Shown: positions 26,141 to 33,249, numbered from the stretch's first letter. The stretch is 64,000 bases of DNA from Aliiruegeria lutimaris (GCF_900099935.1 NZ_FNEK01000027.1:1-64000), one strand, 5' to 3'. Notes: a model not told the origin generated them from the sequence alone. Numbers and translations are program-made.

Positions 26141-28582
26141 ATGAGCAGTTACGATGACGAAGAGGCCTTCGCGGCCGCAGTTCCGCTTTCGCAGCGCGCC
26201 ATGGCGGCGCGCTCGATGCCCTATCTCGATGAGCTGAACCCGGCGCAGCGGGACGCTGTCGAAACGCTGAATGGGCCGGTGCTGATGCTGGCCGGTGCCG
26301 GGACCGGCAAGACCAAGGCGCTGACGGCGCGAATTGCGCATTTGCTCAATACCGGGTCTGCGCGGCCGAACGAGATTCTCGCGGTGACATTCACCAACAA
26401 GGCCGCGCGGGAAATGAAGGAGCGGGTGGCGCGGCTTCTGGGCGAATCTGTCGAGGGAATGCCGTGGCTTGGCACCTTCCACGCGATCTGTGTGAAGCTG
26501 TTGCGGCGGCATGCCGAACTGGTTGGCTTGAAGTCGAATTTCACCATTCTCGATACCGATGACCAGCAACGCCTGCTCAAGCAGTTGATCGTGGCCGCCG
26601 GGATCGACGAGAAACGCTGGCCGCCACGCCACCTGGCGCAGGTGATCGAAAATTGGAAGAACCGGGCCTGGACGCCGGACACGGTGCCGTCTGCAGAGTC
26701 GGGCGCCTTCGACCGCAAGGGGGTGGCGCTTTACGCCCAGTACCAGGAGCGGCTTCGGACACTCAACGCCGTGGATTTCGGCGACCTGCTGCTGCATGTG
26801 GTGACGGTCTTTCAGCGCCACGAGGACGTGCTCGCCCAGTATCAACGCTGGTTCCGCTACATTCTGGTCGACGAGTACCAGGACACCAACGTGGCCCAGT
26901 ACCTTTGGCTGCGTCTTCTGGCCGGCGGGCACAAGAATATCTGCTGCGTGGGCGATGACGACCAGTCGATCTACGGTTGGCGGGGCGCCGAAGTGGGCAA
27001 TATCCTGCGGTTCGAAAAGGATTTTCCGGGCGCCGTCGTGGTGCGGCTGGAACAGAACTACCGCTCCACCGCCCATATCCTGGCCGCTGCCTCCGGTGTG
27101 ATCGAGGCCAACAAGGGCCGGCTTGGCAAGACGCTCTGGACGGCGGCCGAGGGCGGCGAAAAGGTTCGCCTCATTGGCCATTGGGACGGCGAGGAAGAGG
27201 CGCGTTGGATCGGCGAAGAGCTGGAGGCGATGGGGCCGGGCACGCGTGGCCAGCGGCCGATTGGTCTCGATGAATGCGCGATTCTGGTTCGTGCCTCGCA
27301 CCAGATGCGGGCCTTCGAGGATCGTTTCCTGACCATCGGTCTGCCCTATCGCGTCATCGGGGGGCCGCGTTTCTACGAGCGGATGGAGATCCGCGATGCG
27401 ATGGCCTATTTCCGGCTCGCGGTGAGTCTCGAGGACGATCTCGCCTTCGAGCGTATCGTGAACACGCCCAAGCGCGGTCTTGGCGACAAGGCTCAGCAGA
27501 AAATCCAGGTGGCGGCGCGCGCTAACGGGGTGTCGTTGGTGGACGGCGCGAAGATCCTGTTGGCTGCCAAGGGGCTGACTGGCAAGGGCGCGAAAGCGCT
27601 GGCCGAATTGTTGAGCGGGCTGGAGCGTTGGCATCGCGCCGCCGTCGGCACCGCGCCGCCTTTGCCAGACGATGACGATGTGCTCGATGACGGGCTCTTC
27701 GTGGCAAGCGCGCCGGGCGCGGGGCCGCGCGTGTCGCATATCGAACTGGCCGAGACGATTCTCGAGGAATCCGGCTACACGGCGCATTGGCAGAACGAAA
27801 GGACACCTGAAGCGCCTGGGCGGTTGGAAAACCTCAAGGAGCTGGTCAAGGCGCTGGAAAATTTCGACAATCTTCAGGGTTTCCTAGAGCATGTCGCGTT
27901 GATCATGGACAACGAGACCGAGGATTCCGAGGCCAAGGTCACGCTGATGACGCTGCACGCGGCCAAGGGGCTGGAATTTCCGGCCGTCTTCCTGCCGGGC
28001 TGGGAGGACGGGTTGTTCCCCAGCCAGCGGGCGATGGACGAGACCGGGCTCAAGGGGCTGGAGGAGGAACGGCGGCTGGCCTATGTCGGCATCACGCGTG
28101 CCGAGGAACTCTGCACGATTTCCTTCGCCGCCAATCGCCGGATCTATGGCCAGTGGCAGTCGGCGCTACCCTCGCGTTTCATTGATGAATTGCCCGAAGC
28201 GCATGTCGATGTGCTGACCCCGCCGGGGCTCTATGGCGGCGGCTACGGTGCTGCGGCCACGGCCCAGCCCGCGCGCTCGGACCTGCACGAGAAGGCATCG
28301 CGGGCCGATGTCTACAATTCGCCTGGCTGGAAACGGATGCAGGCCCGCAGCCAGACGCGCCCGACGGGGCAGCCGCGCGAAACCCGCAACATCACGATCG
28401 ACCTGGAGGCCGTCTCGGCCTTTGGCTTGGGAGACAGGGTGTTCCACACGAAATTCGGCTATGGCGCGGTCACGGCGATCGAGGGCGACAAGCTTGACAT
28501 CGCCTTCGACAAGGCCGGGGTGAAGAAAGTTGTCGCGAAATTCGTCGTTCCGGCGGCCTCAGCCGATGATGTGCCCTTTTGA
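26141..28582 (+). CDS. uvrD: UvrD/PcrA family ATP-dependent DNA helicase
   Basis: An 813-residue superfamily 1A helicase for nucleotide excision and mismatch repair. Motifs in order: Q-motif LNPAQRDAV, Walker A AGAGTGKTKALTARI, Ia TFTNKAAREMKERV, II VDEYQDTN, III GDDDQSIYGWRGA, IV VVRLEQNYRSTA, V VTLMTLHAAKGLEF and VI RRLAYVGITRAEE. The Tudor-like C-terminal domain follows a proline/alanine-rich linker near residue 690 and ends with VFHTKFGYGAVTAIEGDKLD. Start ATG is preferred to a GTG two codons upstream. A LexA box implies SOS induction. Confidence 0.93.
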   Translation: MSSYDDEEAFAAAVPLSQRAMAARSMPYLDELNPAQRDAVETLNGPVLMLAGAGTGKTKALTARIAHLLNTGSARPNEILAVTFTNKAAREMKERVARLLGESVEGMPWLGTFHAICVKLLRRHAELVGLKSNFTILDTDDQQRLLKQLIVAAGIDEKRWPPRHLAQVIENWKNRAWTPDTVPSAESGAFDRKGVALYAQYQERLRTLNAVDFGDLLLHVVTVFQRHEDVLAQYQRWFRYILVDEYQDTNVAQYLWLRLLAGGHKNICCVGDDDQSIYGWRGAEVGNILRFEKDFPGAVVVRLEQNYRSTAHILAAASGVIEANKGRLGKTLWTAAEGGEKVRLIGHWDGEEEARWIGEELEAMGPGTRGQRPIGLDECAILVRASHQMRAFEDRFLTIGLPYRVIGGPRFYERMEIRDAMAYFRLAVSLEDDLAFERIVNTPKRGLGDKAQQKIQVAARANGVSLVDGAKILLAAKGLTGKGAKALAELLSGLERWHRAAVGTAPPLPDDDDVLDDGLFVASAPGAGPRVSHIELAETILEESGYTAHWQNERTPEAPGRLENLKELVKALENFDNLQGFLEHVALIMDNETEDSEAKVTLMTLHAAKGLEFPAVFLPGWEDGLFPSQRAMDETGLKGLEEERRLAYVGITRAEELCTISFAANRRIYGQWQSALPSRFIDELPEAHVDVLTPPGLYGGGYGAAATAQPARSDLHEKASRADVYNSPGWKRMQARSQTRPTGQPRETRNITIDLEAVSAFGLGDRVFHTKFGYGAVTAIEGDKLDIAFDKAGVKKVVAKFVVPAASADDVPF

Positions 28583-28654
28583 CCTGCGACATTTTGTGTG
28601 TAATTAGGGGTCCGGATAAAGTTTTCCCTGTTCGCCGAGTCGCGGAGTGAGCGC

Positions 28655-29068
28655 ATGAGAATACTGGTTGTCGAGGACGATCCTAACCTGGGGGCCCTGT
28701 GGGGCGATGTCCTCGAGCGAGCCGGTCATGCGATGCTGCTGGTCGATACCGAGGCAGAGGCGCTCAAGTTGCTCCAGAGCACGGCCTATGACCTGGTTGT
28801 GCTGGACCTGTGCATGAATGGCTCACAAGCGCTTGGGGTTGCGACCTTGGCCACCTATCGCAACCCGCTGTGCAAAGTGGTGGTCGTGAGCGGTTCGGCG
28901 GAGTATTCCCGCAAGACACTGTTTGCCATGTCGCCCGCCGTTGCGGCGGCGATACGGAAACCCGTGGACATCGAGGATCTTGTCGAAGTCTGCAACGCGG
29001 TTCAGAGCAACGAGCGCCGCGCGCCTGTTCCATGTCTTGAAAGCGGCTGCGCCGAGTTCCGGCAGTAA
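28655..29068 (+). CDS. Receiver-only response regulator
   Basis: A 137-residue single CheY-like receiver domain: RILVVEDDPNLGALWGDVL with the acidic pair, phospho-acceptor Asp in YDLVVLDLCMNGSQAL (about residue 51), a Ser in VVVSGSAEYSR and a Lys in AIRKPVDIEDL. No output domain follows; the last 20 residues are unstructured. The partner kinase is not in the window. It lies just before the DUF1127 block and runs toward it, so its 3' end may be convergent with the first DUF1127 transcript. Confidence 0.85.
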   Translation: MRILVVEDDPNLGALWGDVLERAGHAMLLVDTEAEALKLLQSTAYDLVVLDLCMNGSQALGVATLATYRNPLCKVVVVSGSAEYSRKTLFAMSPAVAAAIRKPVDIEDLVEVCNAVQSNERRAPVPCLESGCAEFRQ

Positions 29069-29125
29069 ACCGCAATCCGATACGGTTGCCCGCGTTACCA
29101 AAGGGCCGTTTCGAGCGTTTTCCCA

Positions 29126-29149
29126 AAAGAAACCCGATGTCTCTCGGGG
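29126..29149 (-). terminator. Terminator downstream of the first DUF1127 gene
   Basis: On the minus strand CCCGA-gagaca-TCGGG (29149-29134) is followed by TTTCTTTT. The stem is short but the T-rich tail suits a Rho-independent terminator about 30 bases past the stop codon. Confidence 0.55.
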
Positions 29150-29179
29150 GATCTTTCCGGAAGAAAGGTCTTTCGCCGC

Positions 29180-29401
29180 TTACGCAGCCATCGCGGCGGC
29201 TTGCCTTGCGATGTCACGCACCATCAGGCTGCTCAGCCCGATATCGGCCAGTTCCTTGTCATTCATCGCGCTCAACTCGTTGAACGTGCGGCGATAGGCT
29301 TCGCGGCGGATGCGAACGATTCTGTAGGCTTCGACCATTGCCGAAAACCAGGCTGGGGTGAAGCCACCAGCAACACGGGGCGTTTCGGACACATATGCCA
29401 T
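29180..29401 (-). CDS. DUF1127 small protein, copy 1
   Basis: A 73-residue protein whose C-terminal 45 residues are the DUF1127 (YjiS-like) domain: YRRTFNELSAMNDKELADIGLSSLMVRDIARQAA, a helix pair with the NDKELADIGL turn. The start at 29401 is supported by AAGGAG. Unlike the other three copies it is not followed by cuckoo hairpins and lacks the shared upstream motif; it may be read from the transcript of copy 2. In Rhodobacter sphaeroides the DUF1127 protein CcaF1 binds RNA and aids maturation of the sRNAs encoded next to it. Confidence 0.85.
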   Translation of the reverse strand: MAYVSETPRVAGGFTPAWFSAMVEAYRIVRIRREAYRRTFNELSAMNDKELADIGLSSLMVRDIARQAAAMAA

Positions 29402-29523
29402 TTCAGGCTCCTTGGGGAATAGTCGGCAACTTGCCGATCGGGTGTCAGGAGCGCTGCATTTCGAGCTTCGCGCTCCGAGGGGAGGATTCACGGGAATGTC
29501 CCGTTGTCGTCTCGTCTTTTCAC

Positions 29524-29594
29524 CGGCGGCACGAGGGAGGAGATACGTGCCGCCGCCTGACCGGATCTGCCCAGGGAGGAGGAGGGGCCATCCG
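29524..29594 (-). ncRNA. Cuckoo/CcsR-like sRNA downstream of DUF1127 copy 2
   Basis: Two hairpins with anti-Shine-Dalgarno loops on the minus strand, starting 19 bases after the DUF1127 stop. The first (29594-29562) pairs CGGAT with ATCCG, then GCCC with GGGC across a small internal loop, exposing CTCCTCCTCCCT. The second (29555-29524) is a 10-bp stem GGCGGCACG/CGTGCCGCC with loop TATCTCCTCCCT. No T-run follows, so the transcript may continue into copy 1. Confidence 0.75.
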
Positions 29595-29612
29595 ATTTCG
29601 GTTCACGCCAGA

Positions 29613-29816
29613 TCAGGCGCCGTAGGCGGCCTCGCGAGCGAGGCTCTTGATCATGGAGCGGCTCAGGCCCAGGTCGGCCAGCGCACGGTCCGAGAGGCTG
29701 GACAGTTCACAGTAGGTCTGGCGATAGATCTTGCGCTTCTGCAGGTTCACGCGAAGGGCTTCGATCGGGGCAGAGAACCAGCTGGTGGTGCTGTTGGCGG
29801 TATAGGTCGTTTCCAT
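29613..29816 (-). CDS. DUF1127 small protein, copy 2
   Basis: A 67-residue protein: an N-terminal METTYTANSTTSWFSAPIEA segment then the domain YRQTYCELSSLSDRALADLGLSRSMIKSLAREAA. The ATG at 29816 has AAAGGA upstream; an in-frame ATG further 5' has none. A cuckoo-like RNA follows immediately. Basic (RKIYRQ) and helical, fitting an RNA-binding role as shown for CcaF1. Confidence 0.85.
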   Translation of the reverse strand: METTYTANSTTSWFSAPIEALRVNLQKRKIYRQTYCELSSLSDRALADLGLSRSMIKSLAREAAYGA

Positions 29817-29870
29817 TTTCAATCCTTTACTCAGTGCCGCTATCGGCATTTGTCTCATCGCGCTGTTCTA

Positions 29871-29959
29871 ATTGTTAGCGCTATCTTCACTGACTAAGAT
29901 ACGTCGAATTGCTGCGGTTTAAACGCTTGTTTGGGCAATGCTACCATGCAGCATTTGCA
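29871..29959 (-). promoter_or_regulatory. Shared two-part upstream region of DUF1127 copy 2
   Basis: The plus strand reads ATTGTTAGCGCT (29871-29882) and, starting 58 bases past its end, GCTACCATGCAGCATTTGCA (29940-29959). Both parts recur before copies 3 and 4 with almost the same spacing. The first part lies about 55 bases upstream of the start codon. Function is unassigned; it could be an operator pair or an alternative-sigma promoter. Confidence 0.6.
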
Positions 29960-30004
29960 ATCTGATTTTCATCGGAGGTTCATTTTTCGGCACAAAAGCG
30001 GGCG

Positions 30005-30092
30005 CAAAAAAAGAAATGGCGACGACACCAGGGAGGAGGAGGGTGTCGTCGCCATTTTAATCTACGGTCTTGAGGGAGGAGATAAACCGTAG
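30005..30092 (-). ncRNA. Cuckoo/CcsR-like sRNA downstream of DUF1127 copy 3, with its terminator
   Basis: Hairpin 1 (30092-30062) pairs CTACGGT with ACCGTAG around a 17-base loop holding TCTCCTCCCTC. Hairpin 2 (30057-30014) is a perfect 16-bp stem, AAATGGCGACGACACC with its complement, around CTCCTCCTCCCT, and is followed on the minus strand by TTTCTTTTTTT, so the second hairpin doubles as a Rho-independent terminator. It starts only 11 bases after the DUF1127 stop, indicating a 3'-UTR-derived sRNA. Confidence 0.85.
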
Positions 30093-30103
30093 TCTGGTAA
30101 AAC

Positions 30104-30322
30104 TCAGGATTTAAGTGCGGCCTCGCGTGCGATTCCGCGGAACATTGCGCGGCTCAGGCCGAGGTCGGCAAGTTCGCGATCATCGAGCGTGTTCAACTCG
30201 TCCATGGTCCGGCGATAGGCGCGGAACTGGCGCAGCTTGGTCAGCCCACCATCGACCATCGCAGAAAACCAGGATGCGTTGACGCCGGTTTCAATACGGG
30301 AGGTGTTGGCAGCGATTTCCAT
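30104..30322 (-). CDS. DUF1127 small protein, copy 3
   Basis: A 72-residue protein: MEIAANTSRIETGVNASWFS then YRRTMDELNTLDDRELADLGLSRAMFRGIAREAA. Start at 30322 is preferred over an ATG two codons upstream because GAAGGA is then 8 bases away. It is the host gene of the cuckoo-like RNA that follows and carries the shared two-part upstream motif. Confidence 0.87.
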   Translation of the reverse strand: MEIAANTSRIETGVNASWFSAMVDGGLTKLRQFRAYRRTMDELNTLDDRELADLGLSRAMFRGIAREAALKS

Positions 30323-30384
30323 TTTCATCTTCCTTCGGATTGTTCGGAACCATTCCGAACCGGGTTTGAGGCGTCCAATCAGTC

Positions 30385-30473
30385 ATTGTTAGCGCTCTCT
30401 TGAGCCTCAATTTAGTGAAATGGCGGATTTGGACAATCCGAAGAATGGTCAAAGCCGCTATGCAGTTTTTGCC
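30385..30473 (-). promoter_or_regulatory. Shared two-part upstream region of DUF1127 copy 3
   Basis: ATTGTTAGCGCT (30385-30396) is identical to the motif before copy 2, and GCCGCTATGCAGTTTTTGCC (30454-30473) begins 58 bases past its end, the same distance as at copy 2. The region also lies just beyond the terminator of the tandem cuckoo array. A third partial motif, TGTTAGCG, is at 30485. Confidence 0.6.
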
Positions 30474-30551
30474 GTGAGCTATGATGTTAGCGTTAAGCGC
30501 TGCTTCGCGCAGGTTAAGCGCAGCTTTCCAATTCGGCTTTGTGCGGTGGAA

Positions 30552-30598
30552 AATAAAAAAAATGGCGGCGACACCAGGGAGGAGGAGGTGTCGCCGCC
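30552..30598 (-). terminator. Terminator of the tandem cuckoo array
   Basis: The last hairpin of the array, a perfect 12-bp stem (30598-30564), is followed on the minus strand by ATTTTTTTTATTTT. It is the only T-run in the four-RNA array, so the array is read as one precursor with its DUF1127 gene. Confidence 0.85.
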
Positions 30599-30636
30599 GG
30601 AATGCAGAAAACCCAGGGAGGAGGACGGGTTTTCTG
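30564..30636 (-). ncRNA. Cuckoo/CcsR-like sRNA 4 of tandem array
   Basis: Hairpin 1 pairs CAGAAAACCC with GGGTTTTCTG (30636-30605) perfectly over a 12-base loop containing CCTCCTCCCT. Hairpin 2 is GGCGGCGACACC with GGTGTCGCCGCC (30598-30564) over TCCTCCTCCCT. It is the best-paired unit of the array and ends at the shared terminator. Confidence 0.88.
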
Positions 30637-30688
30637 TAACCATGTGCCGCGCTTTCGCGCGTGCCGGACGAACCGGCTGGAATTAGGT

Positions 30689-30759
30689 GCGGCGACACCA
30701 GGGAGGAGGAAGGTGTCGCCGCGGAACCGAAAGACCCAGGGAGGAGGACGGATCTTCGG
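30689..30759 (-). ncRNA. Cuckoo/CcsR-like sRNA 3 of tandem array
   Basis: Hairpin 1 (30759-30727) pairs CCGAA-GA-CC with GG-TC-TTCGG with single-base bulges, loop with CCTCCTCCCT. Hairpin 2 is a perfect 11-bp stem GCGGCGACACC/GGTGTCGCCGC (30722-30689), loop TTCCTCCTCCCT. It is separated from unit 4 by a spacer with small hairpins (GCGC-TTTC-GCGC; GCCGG-ACGAA-CCGGC) that could be processing signals. Confidence 0.88.
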
Positions 30760-30814
30760 AACTCTATGTCGCTGCGCCTCTCAGGCGCGTCGGGCTCGCC
30801 CGACCGTGTAAGTT

Positions 30815-30886
30815 GCGGTGACACCAGGGAGGAGGAGGGTGCCGCCGCCGAAACCATGACCCAGGGAGGAGGAGGGGCTTCCGGTT
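30815..30886 (-). ncRNA. Cuckoo/CcsR-like sRNA 2 of tandem array (degenerate stems)
   Basis: The loops are intact (CTCCTCCTCCCT in both) but the stems are weaker: the second hairpin (30848-30815) has one mismatch and one G-U pair in 11 positions, and the first has only AACC/GGTT and CCC/GGG segments around an internal loop. The loop is thus better conserved than the stem. Confidence 0.8.
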
Positions 30887-30918
30887 CCGTATCTCAGCCC
30901 TTTCGGGCGGTATCTTGT

Positions 30919-30989
30919 GGCGGCAACACCAGGGAGGAGGAGGGTGTTGCCGCCGTATCAGAAAACTCAGGGAGGAGGACGGGTTTCTG
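30919..30989 (-). ncRNA. Cuckoo/CcsR-like sRNA 1 of tandem array
   Basis: The first unit after DUF1127 copy 4, beginning 13 bases past its stop. Hairpin 1 (30989-30959) pairs CAGAAA with TTTCTG and continues with a bulge; hairpin 2 is a perfect 12-bp stem GGCGGCAACACC/GGTGTTGCCGCC (30954-30919) over CTCCTCCTCCCT. The arrangement of one DUF1127 gene followed by four such RNAs matches the ccaF1-ccsR1-4 locus known in Rhodobacter sphaeroides. Confidence 0.9.
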
Positions 30990-31002
30990 AAACTCTATCT
31001 CG

Positions 31003-31221
31003 TTACGCCGCTTTCGCAGCCTGCCATGCCAGCGGCCGGATCATGTCCCGGCTGAGGCCCAGCTTGTTCAGTTCCGCATCGGTCAGCGCCGACAGTTCAC
31101 TCCGGGTTTGGCGGAACTTCCGCGCTTTCCCGAGCCATCCGGTCGCACCGCGCAGTGCGGTGGAGAAACGATTGCCAGATGTGCGGCTGCGCATGACTTG
31201 TGCATTCCTTGCCGTTGCCAT
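31003..31221 (-). CDS. DUF1127 small protein, copy 4 (CcaF1-like host gene of the four-sRNA array)
   Basis: A 72-residue protein: basic N-terminus MATARNAQVMRSRTSGNRFS, then FRQTRSELSALTDAELNKLGLSRDMIRPLAWQAA. The strongly basic first half sets it apart from the other copies and suits RNA binding. CAAGGAGCGAG precedes the ATG. By position it corresponds to CcaF1 (RSP_6037), an RNA-binding DUF1127 protein that affects CcsR maturation; orthology is inferred from synteny, not alignment. Confidence 0.88.
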   Translation of the reverse strand: MATARNAQVMRSRTSGNRFSTALRGATGWLGKARKFRQTRSELSALTDAELNKLGLSRDMIRPLAWQAAKAA

Positions 31222-31284
31222 CTACTCGCTCCTTGCGGGTCCAGCCGCTTGTCTCACCATCCTACTCGAAGCAGGTTTCGTTCG

Positions 31285-31394
31285 TGTTAGCGCCTGACTT
31301 GCGTTCCGTTAGCGCCCTCGTTGAACTTCAAAATAAGGATGGAAACCGTTTGCGCAATCACCGGCAGCCTCAATGCCGCTATGCAGCATTTGCA
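31285..31394 (-). promoter_or_regulatory. Shared two-part upstream region of DUF1127 copy 4
   Basis: Two forms of the motif are present, TGTTAGCGC (31285-31293) and CGTTAGCGC (31307-31315). GCCGCTATGCAGCATTTGCA (31375-31394) begins about 59 bases past the second, the same geometry as before copies 2 and 3. The remaining ~120 bases up to the mrp start hold no gene. Confidence 0.6.
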
Positions 31395-31518
31395 TATGTA
31401 GCCCTGACCTTTTAGGGGGCAGATCGCTGCTTTTTTGGGCGAGGCGCGGACGTGACTTGCGCTCGGCAGTGGGGAGATTAGGTGTAACGGTAGGATTTTC
31501 GGAAGGTCGGACAGGAAA

Positions 31519-32610
31519 ATGGCTCTAACCCGTGAAGAAGTTGTCAAGGCGCTGAAGGGCGTATCTCTGGAAGATGGTGGCGATTTGGTCTCACGCGACC
31601 TCGTGCGTGCGCTCTCTGTCGATTCGAGTGGGAGGGTCAGCTTCGTCATCGAGGCCGAATCCGACCAAATGGCGCGGGCGATGGAGCCGGTTCGGCAGGC
31701 CGCCGAGGGTGTCGTGGCCAAGCTCAACGACGTGACATCGGTTTCCGCAGTGCTGACAGCACATTCTGCTCCCCCGGCTGGTGCAGCGCCGGCTGGTTCG
31801 CCGCCGAACCTGAAGGTGGGCCGGCATCCCACGGCGCAGCCCGCCGGACCGCAGGACGTTCCGGGCATCGCGGGTATTCTTCTTGTCGGTTCTGGCAAGG
31901 GGGGCGTCGGCAAGTCCACGGTTTCGGCGAACCTCGCGGTGGCGCTTGCGCGGCAGGGGCGGCGTGTCGGGCTTCTAGATGCGGATATATATGGTCCGTC
32001 TCAGCCGCGGATGATGGGGGCAAGCGGCCGGCCGGCCTCGCCGGATGGCAAAACCATCGTGCCACTGAAGGCGCATGGCGTCACGCTCATGTCCATGGGC
32101 TCGCTTCTAAAGGAGGCCGAGGCAGTGATCTGGCGTGGCCCGATGCTCATGGGCGCGCTTCAGCAGATGATGGGGGATGTCGCCTGGGGCGAGCTTGATG
32201 TGCTGATCATCGACCTGCCGCCGGGAACCGGCGACGTCCAGCTCACCCTCGGCCAGAAATACCGGACCAGCGGCGCGATCGTCGTCTCGACGCCCCAGGA
32301 TGTCGCCCTGCTCGATGCGCGCCGCGCGATCGACATGTTCACCAAGCTCAAGGTGCCGATCCTCGGTCTGATCGAGAACATGTCTACTTATATATGTCCT
32401 AGCTGCGGACATGAGGCGCATCTGTTCGGTCATGGTGGCGTGGCTGCCGAGGCGCAGGCGATGGATGTGCCCTTCCTCGGGGCACTTCCGCTGGAGCTGG
32501 AAACCCGGATCGCGGGCGATTCCGGGGCGCCGGTCGCCTTGGGCGAGGGCCCTGCGGCCGAAGCCTATGCCGCTCTGGCGGCGCGACTCGTCGGCGGCGG
32601 CATGGCCTGA
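31519..32610 (+). CDS. mrp: Mrp/ApbC family iron-sulfur cluster carrier ATPase
   Basis: A 363-residue P-loop ATPase that carries and transfers Fe-S clusters. The N-terminal ~80 residues are the MIP18/DUF59-like domain; then VGSGKGGVGKSTVSANLAVAL (deviant Walker A with signature Lys), LLDADIYGPSQPRMMG, DLPPGTGDVQLTLGQ, and STYICPSCGHEAHLFGHGG, whose CxxC binds the cluster. GGAC/AGGTCGG region precedes the ATG. The gene lies between the DUF1127 block and the dcw cluster and ends in its own terminator. Confidence 0.93.
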   Translation: MALTREEVVKALKGVSLEDGGDLVSRDLVRALSVDSSGRVSFVIEAESDQMARAMEPVRQAAEGVVAKLNDVTSVSAVLTAHSAPPAGAAPAGSPPNLKVGRHPTAQPAGPQDVPGIAGILLVGSGKGGVGKSTVSANLAVALARQGRRVGLLDADIYGPSQPRMMGASGRPASPDGKTIVPLKAHGVTLMSMGSLLKEAEAVIWRGPMLMGALQQMMGDVAWGELDVLIIDLPPGTGDVQLTLGQKYRTSGAIVVSTPQDVALLDARRAIDMFTKLKVPILGLIENMSTYICPSCGHEAHLFGHGGVAAEAQAMDVPFLGALPLELETRIAGDSGAPVALGEGPAAEAYAALAARLVGGGMA

Positions 32611-32636
32611 TCCAGCCCGCATTCGTTGAAAATCAG

Positions 32637-32664
32637 AACGGGAGGGGGCAACCCCTCCCGTTTT
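32637..32664 (+). terminator. Rho-independent terminator of mrp
   Basis: AACGGGAGGGG-GCAA-CCCCTCCCGTT forms a perfect 11-bp stem with a tetraloop followed by TTTT, about 27 bases after the mrp stop. It separates mrp from the dcw promoter region. Confidence 0.92.
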
Positions 32665-32936
32665 GCGTTTGTCGATGGGAAATCGTGACACCGACCTGTC
32701 CCAGGGTTGCGACATGACGAATCGCACTGCCTTGTGCGGCTTGATTCGTATGGGAAATCATGGTCCGAGACGGGATGGACGCGAAAAAACGGGCCGAATT
32801 CATGATTTCGGGAGAATTTTCGAGATTTTTTTGTTAACGGCGGTTTGGCATATCTTGTGTCTGAAAGGTCATAAATCGCTATTTGTGCCAAATATGACGT
32901 GTTCTTCTGTCCTCTCTAAGCCCCGATTTTCTTCAG

Positions 32937-32981
32937 GTGGGTGTGTGTGGGGCAAAGTGGGTTGATTTCCATTAAGGTGGG
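32937..32981 (+). promoter_or_regulatory. MraZ operator: GTGGG boxes in 10-bp register
   Basis: GTGGG begins at 32937, 32947 and 32957 and again at 32977, one and then two helical turns apart. MraZ binds three or more TGGG(A/N) boxes separated by five bases before mraZ in several bacteria; the spacing here is the same. The boxes surround the -35 element of the promoter at 32962, so MraZ would repress its own operon. Confidence 0.82.
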
Positions 32982-32990
32982 CGGCATAGT
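32962..32990 (+). promoter_or_regulatory. Promoter of the dcw cluster
   Basis: TTGATT (32962-32967) and CATAGT (32985-32990) with a 17-base spacer. A start near 32997 gives a 250-base leader before mraZ. The MraZ boxes overlap both sides of the -35. Confidence 0.65.
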
Positions 32991-32996
32991 GAATTC

Positions 32997-33208
32997 ACAC
33001 GATGAGGACGGGCAGACAAAAAGGGGCGACAGACCCCGGAACTTCCCAAAGTCAGGTTTCATACAGGCACCCGCTTTTCATCGAAAAAAAGAGATCCGAC
33101 GCGTGAGCGAGCAGACATCCCCCCAGGTGGCACGCGCGATCGGACGCACCCAGCGATGGGACGAGGGCGGCAGATCAGACAGTGGCAGCAGTCTGATCTG
33201 CCGTTTTC
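32997..33208 (+). ncRNA. UpsM-like sRNA from the mraZ 5' leader
   Basis: The interval between the predicted start and the internal terminator is about 212 bases, close to the 206-base UpsM sRNA of Rhodobacter sphaeroides, which comes from partial termination in the mraZ leader and is cleaved under stress. Sequence conservation was not tested; the call rests on position, length and the terminator. Confidence 0.6.
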
Positions 33209-33211
33209 GTT
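33168..33211 (+). terminator. Strong terminator inside the mraZ leader
   Basis: CGGCAGATCAGAC pairs perfectly (13 bp) with GTCTGATCTGCCG around a 10-base loop, followed by TTTTCGTT. It lies about 40 bases before the mraZ start, so most transcripts would stop here and readthrough would set dcw expression. Confidence 0.9.
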
Positions 33212-33249
33212 AACGGGACGAGAACGAGAGGCAGCAAGGAGCGCTCAAA

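Noticed and set aside
30564-30990. CRISPR-like array of regularly spaced GGGAGGAGG repeats
   Set aside because: Repeats are only ~10 bases, lie in hairpin loops flanked by unique complementary stems, spacing alternates, and no cas gene is near. The cuckoo sRNA explanation fits.
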